DNA from: Vibrio sp. 14G-20
GTDB taxonomy: Bacteria; Pseudomonadota; Gammaproteobacteria; Enterobacterales; Vibrionaceae
Direction of reading: 5' to 3'
Length of the DNA: 64,000 bases
Assembly (NCBI RefSeq): GCF_026241515.1
Contig: NZ_JAPHPW010000001.1
Span: 248,001 to 312,000, forward strand
Under the pieces are notes generated by a model that saw only the letters and a program-made list of their open reading frames with translations, did not search any database and was not told the DNA's origin. Shown piece by piece: positions 57,625 through 64,000 of this stretch (within the stretch, counting starts at the first letter, position 1; the number at the start of each line of letters is the position of its first letter). The position numbers were made by a program, and so were the translations under genes.

Positions 57625-58647
57625 ATGTCAGCTTATATTGCCCCAAGCCAGATTGCTCAACGCCAACTCGCCTACTTTGAAGGCAAACATGTTTTAGTTG
57701 CAGGAGAGGCAGAAGACTTGTTCCCTGTTGAGTTAGCCAAGCATTGTGAATCTGTATCTGTATTCACCTCTAATTACAGCTACTACCGTCAGCTTGAAGG
57801 TTATAGCAGCATCCAACGCTTTTACGGTTCAGAGTTTACCGAAGAGACCAAAGCTGACTTAGTGATGCTGTACTGGCCGAAAGCCAAAGCGGAAGCAGAA
57901 TTTTTGTTGGCGATGCTATTTGCCAAGCTAGGCAAAGATACCGAGATCGTCGTGGTTGGTGAGAACCGTTCAGGCGTGAAAAGCATCGAGAAGATGTTTG
58001 CTCCTTACGGCAAAGTCGTTAAATACGATTCAGCACGTCGTTGCTCTTTCTACTGGGGCCAATGCTTCGAACAGCCACAAGCTTTCAACCTGCAAGACTG
58101 GTTTAAGACCTACACTGTTAACATTGATGACCAACCTCTGACGGTAAAAAGCCTGCCTGGCGTCTTCAGTCATGGTCAATTCGATGTTGGTAGCCAACTT
58201 CTGCTTGATACTCTTCCAAAACTAAAAGGCAAAGTACTCGACTTTGGCTGTGGTGCAGGCGTACTGGGCGCAGTAATGGTATCTCGCAACCCTGATATCG
58301 AGCTAGAAATGTGCGACATCAGTGCATTTGCCGTCGCATCAAGCCAAGCGACGCTAGAAGCAAATTGTTTAACGGGTAAAGTCTTCGCTTCAGATGTCTA
58401 TTCTGATACTGCAGAAGACTACCAGTTCATCATCAGTAACCCACCATTCCATTCAGGTTTGGACACTAGCTACAGCGCGACTGAAACCTTACTTGCTCAG
58501 GCTCCTAAGCATTTGAAGCGTTCTGGTGAGATGATTATTGTTGCGAACAGTTTCTTAAAATATATTCCAATTATTGAACAGGCGTTTGGAAAATGCGCGA
58601 CTCTAAATAAGACCACTAAATTCGCGATCTATCACGCAAACAAATAA
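57625..58647 (+). CDS. rsmC: 16S rRNA m2G1207 methyltransferase RsmC
   Basis: 340 aa from ATG at 57625. N-terminal pseudo-methyltransferase domain, then the catalytic domain with SAM motif [15 protein letters not shown] and the NPPF motif [11 protein letters not shown] for guanine N2 methylation. The 20-codon-longer frame is rejected since [18 protein letters not shown] is the family-like start. Confidence 0.93.
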   Translation: MSAYIAPSQIAQRQLAYFEGKHVLVAGEAEDLFPVELAKHCESVSVFTSNYSYYRQLEGYSSIQRFYGSEFTEETKADLVMLYWPKAKAEAEFLLAMLFAKLGKDTEIVVVGENRSGVKSIEKMFAPYGKVVKYDSARRCSFYWGQCFEQPQAFNLQDWFKTYTVNIDDQPLTVKSLPGVFSHGQFDVGSQLLLDTLPKLKGKVLDFGCGAGVLGAVMVSRNPDIELEMCDISAFAVASSQATLEANCLTGKVFASDVYSDTAEDYQFIISNPPFHSGLDTSYSATETLLAQAPKHLKRSGEMIIVANSFLKYIPIIEQAFGKCATLNKTTKFAIYHANK

Positions 58648-58863
58648 CCTATCTAGCACAGCGCAGGGTCATTATCTGCGCTGTCTGCTCATGTTTTTGT
58701 CAAAACTCTATAAAAATGAGCTTTTGCACACGCTTTAAAGACCACTTACTTGTCAAAGTAAAAAAACTCGTTAATTTCGTTAAATTGGAACCCGTTAATT
58801 CTATTCTCTGTACTTGTTTTCGCCCCTTTTAGCAGTACATCAAAGGAAAGTAGTACCCAATTT

Positions 58864-61800
58864 ATGTTTAGATTCTATCGTAAGCAGAAGTTTAAGCGCC
58901 TTCAAAATACCCTAATGTTGGCATTTCTTGTCCTCAGTATTACCCCAGTGACACTTATCGCGATATTTTTCCTTCAATCGCACAGTCAGGATCTTCAGGA
59001 ACAAAGCACCTCACACCTTGTTTCGGTCCGTGATACTAAGCAACAGCAAATTGTCGATTACCTGCAAGCTCAAGAATCCCAAGTCATGGGCTTTGTTCGC
59101 TCAGAATTGGCCAATGCCAGTGGCGGACGCTTTTATGGTTTGATCAACGCCTTCCAGCGTCTCGGTTTAGATATTGACGAGGCACGCAGCAATGCTCAGC
59201 AACGCTACATCCAAGGCTCCGGCGATCAAATTAAAACATCGATTCTTCCAGAATCTAGCAGCTTTATAGGCAGTGAACGTTATCGTCTGCTGCACAAGCG
59301 CTACCATAACGCTTACCTAGAGCTGCTGAAACGCTCCGATTTTGACGATATCTTATTGGTTGATATTAACGGCAATGTGGCTTATTCGGTGTTTAAAAAT
59401 GACGATTATGGCACCAATTTGCTGACTGGAAAATACAAAGATTCAAATCTCGGTATTACCTTTCAACGCTTAGCAAAAGACGTCAAAGACAAACGTAAAT
59501 CCAACGAAGATTACACGCCCGTTATTGTTTCCGACTTTAAAGACGAAGACGGAAAACAAACCGCATGGTTAGGTGCGCCTATCGTACAACAGGGCTATCT
59601 ACACAGTTATGCGATGTTTAGACTACCGATTAACGGCATTACTAAGCTGATCGCCGATTTAAATAAGCGCTCAAATATTCAAACCCTTTTGGTTGGTGAC
59701 GATCACTTGCCTCGCAGCCTTGCGCACTCTCAAGAGTCGATTAATTTGAGTTTGGATGTTGTCGATAAGGCACTTGCCGGAGAAACAGCCGTTGGGACGT
59801 TTGATAACACTCAAGATCAAGCGATCATCGCGGCCTACACTCCTATTGATCTTAAATACGCAACATGGGCTTTGGTCGTGGAACTTCCAGAAAAAGAAGC
59901 CTTTGCTCGTATTCATCAGCTAGAAAAGATCTTCGTGATCGTTATGCTAACAGCGATCATTCTTGTGTTTGTCGCATCGCATTATCTGTCTAACTTTATC
60001 ACTTCCCCACTACTTAAACTGACGTGGGCTGCTGAGAAAGTCTCGGCGGGAGATCTTGATGAAACCATGATCAATACAGAACGCAAAGATGAAATAGGTC
60101 GCTTGGCGGTGAGTTTCGAAAGAATGCAGCGATCGATTCGTGAAAAGATGCAGCTGATCAAGAGCCAAAACGATGAACTAGAGGACAACCTTAAGACCAT
60201 TCAAAAGCAAAACGAAGAGTTGCAGCTTGCCAATAAACTGAAAGATGAATTCTTGGCGACGACTTCGCATGAGCTCAGAACACCACTGCATGGCATGGTT
60301 GGTATCGCAGAGGCACTAATATCTGGTGCCAACGGCCCTATTCCTGCCAACCAGAAGTACCAGTTGGATATCATCATCAATAGTGGTCAGAGATTGGCAA
60401 CCTTGGTTGATGACCTGCTCGATTACCACAAAATGCGCTATGGCAGCTTGGACATTAAGAAATCAGCCGTTGATTTGTCTGCTGCCACCAGCTTGGTACT
60501 TGAGTTATCTCATCACCTGTTAGGTAACAAGCCAATCCGTATCATTAACCAAGTGCCGAGTGATTTAGGGCTCGTTTCATCCGATCCTCAACGACTTGAG
60601 CAAGTCATGTATAACTTGGTTGGCAATGCTATCAAGTACACATCCGAAGGCAAGATTGTTATCTCAGCAAGCGTTATCGACGACAACATTCGTGTACAAG
60701 TTGTCGATACAGGCCAAGGTATCCCAGCAGAATACCTAGAACACATCTTTGAACCACTGATTCAAGCAGGCCAAGATTCAAGTAACTATCGCCAAGGTGC
60801 AGGGCTTGGGTTATCCATTAGCCGTCAGCTCATTGAACTAATGGGCGGCTCGTTGTACGTGAGTAGTCAACCAATGCTTGGGACCACATTCAGCTTCACA
60901 TTACCTCTAGCTACCCAAGAAGAATTGGATAGTTACAATGAATCAGGGAGCTACTCACATTTCCAAGCGCCAGATTTAATTGATAACTCTCAGCAAGAAA
61001 ACAGTGTTATCAATGAAGACCCTAATGGTCCGTTGTTAGTGATTGCTGACGATGAGCCGGTCAACCTGCGCGTGCTAGACAGCTTCTTAAAATTGGAAGG
61101 TTACCGAGTTCGTACCGCATGTGACGGCCCTGAAACCATCGAGTTAATCGAGAAAGAGAAACCAGAGCTACTTCTGCTCGATATCATGATGCCAGGTATG
61201 AGCGGCTATCAGGTTTGTGAAGCACTGCGTAAGCAATACGATCATGCACAATTGCCAATCATCATGCTCACAGCTCTTAATCAAGCAGAAGACCGTGTTC
61301 GTGGCTTTGAAGCAGGTGCCAACGATTACTTATCCAAGCCGTTTAACAAACAGGAACTGGCCGCTCGAATCACAGCGCATCTATCAGCAAGTAAAGCCGA
61401 GCAAAGACGCCTTGAGAATGACCAACTGCAACTGGAGCTCAAACACCGCGCCATGGTTGAAGCTAACCTGTTGGAAACTCAAGGTCGACTGCTAGAACAA
61501 CTAGAATCAGCCCCTGAAGCCATTATCTGTATTCGTGATGACCAACGTATTCGCTTCGCCAACGAAGCGGCAGCGAAACTATTTAGGCGCGGGCAAGAGC
61601 AACTTAAGCGCTCAATGGCCGACGAGATTATAGCGCCTAAATATCTTAAAGTGGAACAAGCCCATTACTGTGGTGATATTGATATCTACATAGATGACAC
61701 ACGTCAGCGCATACCAAGTGACATCCTTAAGCTACCTGAAGGCTCAGGGCTCGACACCATGTATATCTTTAATGTGGGTGGTGGTATTAACTCAAACCGA

Positions 61801-62253
61801 GTTAATAATCTTGAAACCGCGGTTGAGGCACTTTCAAGCTACGCCTTTGAAGGTGACAAAGATAAACTACAGCAGCTCAAGGAACTTGGCGGTGAGTTTA
61901 CTCGCCTTGCTGATAAAGCGAGCGGTGAAGGTAAAAACAAACAAGAGCTGATGCGTGAAGTACTAGTCGATGTAATGACTAATGCCATCATCTACTGGGA
62001 ATCGGTGACTGGGGAAACCAAGTTTGCTTTCGCCGAGAAGAGTGGCTTGTGGCGCGTCTATTTAGACCGCAGCACCCTGCAAACTCGAACGCTAGACAAA
62101 TACCTACGCGTCGAAACCCTACCGAAAACGCCTCGCTGGCGAACGGTGCTAAGCTCAATCGAATTCATACTTGAGCACTGTAAAGAACAAACACCAGAAA
62201 GAACTCATATTGAGATGCTAAGGGATAAACTACAGAAGCTACTGACTAGTTAA
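58864..62253 (+). CDS. chiS: Chitin sensor hybrid kinase/DNA-binding regulator ChiS
   Basis: 1129-aa inner-membrane regulator of the chitin program. Helix 1 (about 17-38), periplasmic sensor (about 39-355), helix 2 (about 357-378), HAMP, HisKA with H469 in TTSHELRTPLHG, HATPase (GLGLSISRQLIELMGG), receiver with D773 in LLLDIMMPGMSG, a PAS-like segment (about 875-980) and a C-terminal region that in V. cholerae binds DNA. H469 coincides with the V. cholerae residue number. There the binding protein CBP keeps ChiS off until chitin oligosaccharides arrive. The CBP gene is the next gene here. Confidence 0.94.
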   Translation: MFRFYRKQKFKRLQNTLMLAFLVLSITPVTLIAIFFLQSHSQDLQEQSTSHLVSVRDTKQQQIVDYLQAQESQVMGFVRSELANASGGRFYGLINAFQRLGLDIDEARSNAQQRYIQGSGDQIKTSILPESSSFIGSERYRLLHKRYHNAYLELLKRSDFDDILLVDINGNVAYSVFKNDDYGTNLLTGKYKDSNLGITFQRLAKDVKDKRKSNEDYTPVIVSDFKDEDGKQTAWLGAPIVQQGYLHSYAMFRLPINGITKLIADLNKRSNIQTLLVGDDHLPRSLAHSQESINLSLDVVDKALAGETAVGTFDNTQDQAIIAAYTPIDLKYATWALVVELPEKEAFARIHQLEKIFVIVMLTAIILVFVASHYLSNFITSPLLKLTWAAEKVSAGDLDETMINTERKDEIGRLAVSFERMQRSIREKMQLIKSQNDELEDNLKTIQKQNEELQLANKLKDEFLATTSHELRTPLHGMVGIAEALISGANGPIPANQKYQLDIIINSGQRLATLVDDLLDYHKMRYGSLDIKKSAVDLSAATSLVLELSHHLLGNKPIRIINQVPSDLGLVSSDPQRLEQVMYNLVGNAIKYTSEGKIVISASVIDDNIRVQVVDTGQGIPAEYLEHIFEPLIQAGQDSSNYRQGAGLGLSISRQLIELMGGSLYVSSQPMLGTTFSFTLPLATQEELDSYNESGSYSHFQAPDLIDNSQQENSVINEDPNGPLLVIADDEPVNLRVLDSFLKLEGYRVRTACDGPETIELIEKEKPELLLLDIMMPGMSGYQVCEALRKQYDHAQLPIIMLTALNQAEDRVRGFEAGANDYLSKPFNKQELAARITAHLSASKAEQRRLENDQLQLELKHRAMVEANLLETQGRLLEQLESAPEAIICIRDDQRIRFANEAAAKLFRRGQEQLKRSMADEIIAPKYLKVEQAHYCGDIDIYIDDTRQRIPSDILKLPEGSGLDTMYIFNVGGGINSNRVNNLETAVEALSSYAFEGDKDKLQQLKELGGEFTRLADKASGEGKNKQELMREVLVDVMTNAIIYWESVTGETKFAFAEKSGLWRVYLDRSTLQTRTLDKYLRVETLPKTPRWRTVLSSIEFILEHCKEQTPERTHIEMLRDKLQKLLTS

Positions 62254-62288
62254 CCTTGAAGTAAGATCACAACGCTGTGAATCATGGA

Positions 62289-62311
62289 GCCCACCTAGCG
62301 TGGGCTTTTTT
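62289..62311 (+). terminator. Terminator after chiS
   Basis: GCCCAC-ctagc-GTGGGC then T6, 36 nt after the chiS stop. Confidence 0.9.
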
Positions 62312-62703
62312 GTGAGTATCATTTGCGATAAAGCACAATAACGTCTACTCAAATACACTTCTTTCACGATATTAAACAAGCAAAATGACACGTTGCTCAA
62401 GCTTAAACAATCACCAGTTCAACCGCTATTTTTAAGCTTATTCTTGGCTGCATTTCACTATTCCCCTACTCTTTGTTGCAGTTTGAGAAGCGAGTCACAA
62501 CAGAACGGCAGATTTAATTTTCTAGAGAAATTTAACGTGAAATTAGCAAGTGACCAAGATCTACAATTACATAAAAACCAAACAAACCCATATAATAAAG
62601 TGCAATTCAAGTAAGTAAGCACTAACAAATAAGTATCACTGCAAATTCAACTGCGAGTCACATCACTCTAACAATTACGCACAAAAAACCATCAAACCAC
62701 CCT
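62312..62703 (+). other. Gene-free upstream part of the chitin operon control region
   Basis: About 390 AT-rich bases. TATAAT at about 62592-62597 with TTACAT 18 nt upstream may be a distal promoter. GCGAGTCACA occurs twice (near 62487 and 62651). A 73-codon frame here has no ribosome-binding site and no protein-like pattern. Nothing else is supportable. Confidence 0.4.
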
Positions 62704-62751
62704 ATTTTGACGTTAATGACGTGGGGCTGTGTATTTTTAACGTTTTTGACG
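62704..62751 (+). promoter_or_regulatory. Paired direct repeats, candidate ChiS-binding sites
   Basis: Four 9-mers in two abutting pairs: ATTTTGACG-TTAATGACG (62704-62721) and TTTTTAACG-TTTTTGACG (62734-62751). The pairs are offset by exactly 30 bp, about three helical turns. V. cholerae ChiS is known to bind two sites in the equivalent chb promoter; that these are the sites is inferred. Confidence 0.6.
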
Positions 62752-62800
62752 GGAAACGAGTTTGATTAATTCATCGATAAGGTGTTTTCTTACTCCTGCC

Positions 62801-62876
62801 AAAGGCCTACAGGCCACTCTTACCACTTCTCAGAATCAACGATGAATCTGGAGCAACGAAGAAGAGGTAGGCCTTT
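62801..62876 (+). promoter_or_regulatory. Leader stem upstream of the chitin-binding protein gene
   Basis: AAAGGCCTAC (62801-62810) and GTAGGCCTTT (62867-62876) are perfectly complementary; inside them CTCTT and AAGAG extend the stem past a bulge. It lies 86 nt before the start codon and has no T-tract. Confidence 0.65.
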
Positions 62877-62961
62877 AACTAGAGTGTGTATCTACTAAAC
62901 AATTAGCGACAGATAACATTCAATCCATTAGTGAAATGAAAGCAAATAGTAAGGAACAGCT

Positions 62962-64000
62962 ATGCTTGCCAATATAAAAAAAACAGCACTAGCAACAGCA
63001 ATTATTGCAACTGCTACAACAGGTTTTGCATCAGTAGCAACTGCTGCAGAACGCAGCGAACTGACCGTTCACCCGAAAGAGTACACTACATTCGTACGTA
63101 ACTTTAACCCGTACCTTGGTGCTACTAACCTACATACTACAACTGACTTCATGTATGAGCCGCTAGTAGTATTTAACGAAATGCACGGTAACACTCCAGT
63201 GTTCCGTCTAGCTGAAAACTTCAAGATGTCAGATGATCTGATGAGCGTTGTTTTCGACATTCGTAAGGGTGTTAAATGGTCTGATGGAGAAACTTTCTCT
63301 GCTGATGATGTTGTTTTTTCTTTCAACCTTGTAAAAGAGAAGCCAGAGCTTGACCAGTCTGGTATCAACTCTTGGGTAACTTCTGTAGAAAAGCTGAACG
63401 ATCACCAAGTTAAATTCAGCCTAACAGAAGCAAACTCGAACGTACCTTATGAGATTGCTAAAGTACCAGTAGTACCTAAGCACATCTGGAAAGACATTAA
63501 AGACCCATCAACTTTCACTAATGAAAATCCAGTGGGTTCTGGTCCATTTACAGAAATCGATACGTTTACAGCTCAACTTTACATTCAGTGTGAAAACCCG
63601 AACTACTGGGATGCTGACAATCTAGATGTTGACTGTCTACGTGTTCCACAAATTGCGAACAACGACCAGTTCCTAGGTAAAGTTGTAAACAGTGAGATGG
63701 ATTGGACATCTTCTTTCGTTCCAGATATCGACCGTACATACGCAGCAGCGAGCCCGAAACACCATTACTGGTACCCGCCAGCAGGCACACAAGCATTCAT
63801 AGTTAACTTCAAGCACCCAGATGCTGCGAAGCATGAAGCATTGAGCAACGTTGAATTCCGTCGTGCTTTCTCTATGGCTCTTGACCGTCAAACTATCATC
63901 GATATCGCATTCTACGGCGGCGGTACTGTGAACGATTTCGCATCGGGTCTTGGTTACGCGTTTGAAGCTTGGTCTGATGAAAAAACTCATGACAAGTACA
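62962..64000 (+). CDS. Chitin-oligosaccharide-binding protein CBP, 3' end outside window
   Basis: Periplasmic SBP (family 5 type) of the chitin-oligosaccharide ABC importer. ATG at 62962 with AAGGA 6 nt upstream; 346 codons are present and still open at base 64000. Signal peptide MLANIKKTALATAIIATATT..VATA, cleaved before AERSE. Typical features are FDIRKGVKWSDGETFSADDV and FRRAFSMALDRQTIIDIAFYGG. As the first gene after chiS, it matches V. cholerae VC0620, which both feeds the importer and holds ChiS inactive without ligand. Confidence 0.92.
   Translation, partial: MLANIKKTALATAIIATATTGFASVATAAERSELTVHPKEYTTFVRNFNPYLGATNLHTTTDFMYEPLVVFNEMHGNTPVFRLAENFKMSDDLMSVVFDIRKGVKWSDGETFSADDVVFSFNLVKEKPELDQSGINSWVTSVEKLNDHQVKFSLTEANSNVPYEIAKVPVVPKHIWKDIKDPSTFTNENPVGSGPFTEIDTFTAQLYIQCENPNYWDADNLDVDCLRVPQIANNDQFLGKVVNSEMDWTSSFVPDIDRTYAAASPKHHYWYPPAGTQAFIVNFKHPDAAKHEALSNVEFRRAFSMALDRQTIIDIAFYGGGTVNDFASGLGYAFEAWSDEKTHDKY

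Noticed and set aside
62393..62614. 73-codon plus-strand frame after chiS
   Set aside because: No ribosome-binding site, no recognisable pattern, lies in AT-rich control DNA.

Overview
The window is a 64 kb stretch of Vibrio chromosome, most likely from the Splendidus clade or a close relative. The evidence is the vibrio-specific gene content and order: a lone second EF-G next to radA and a double-PilZ gene; ompU between greA and dacB; a RocS-type GGDEF/EAL gene beside ubiU-ubiV; and chiS followed by the chitin-oligosaccharide-binding protein gene. There is no prophage, transposon, integron or CRISPR array. Almost all of it is core genome, so the interest lies in leaders, intercistronic RNA structure and operators.

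Layout. 1-7.4 kb: partial fusA2, radA, a PilZ protein (PlzC-like), serB and ytjB. 7.5-13.6 kb: the nucleoside catabolism block deoC-deoA-deoB-deoD with nupC upstream, all on the minus strand. 13.8-18.7 kb: a 51-aa gene coupled to a TatD-family nuclease, prfC, holD-rimI, and ubiT with a GNAT gene. 18.9-23.1 kb, plus strand: rocS-like gene, ubiU, ubiV. 23.1-25 kb: MATE pump and MarR regulator with two matching palindromes.

25.1-42.4 kb is the long minus-strand information-processing cluster known from E. coli: greA (yhbY opposite), rlmE, ftsH, folP, glmM, secG, tRNA-Leu, tRNA-fMet, rimP, nusA, infB, rbfA, truB, rpsO, pnp, nlpI. It links RNA chaperoning and decay, ribosome maturation, translation initiation, cell-wall precursor and folate synthesis, and membrane proteolysis.

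42.9-64 kb: ompU, dacB, a short CBS-less MgtE with a long leader, tyrS, an M23 endopeptidase, an RND pump pair, erpA, hemL, a 41-aa Cys-rich small protein, an AI-2E-family permease, rsmC, chiS, and the start of the chitin-oligosaccharide uptake operon, cut by the window edge.

The best candidates for undescribed biology are: (i) the mgtE leader, which holds a 14-codon ORF rich in Pro and acidic residues, overlapping a 9-bp stem, followed by four tandem 23-nt repeats, upstream of a MgtE that has lost its Mg-sensing CBS domains; (ii) paired 9-bp direct repeats, 30 bp apart, upstream of the chitin uptake operon (candidate ChiS sites); (iii) a structured leader before deoC; (iv) an end-proximal hairpin in the prfC leader whose 3' arm can also pair with the Shine-Dalgarno sequence. 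Start sites were moved from the longest reading frame where a ribosome-binding site or family alignment favoured another codon. All family assignments rest on reading motifs and gene order, with no database search.
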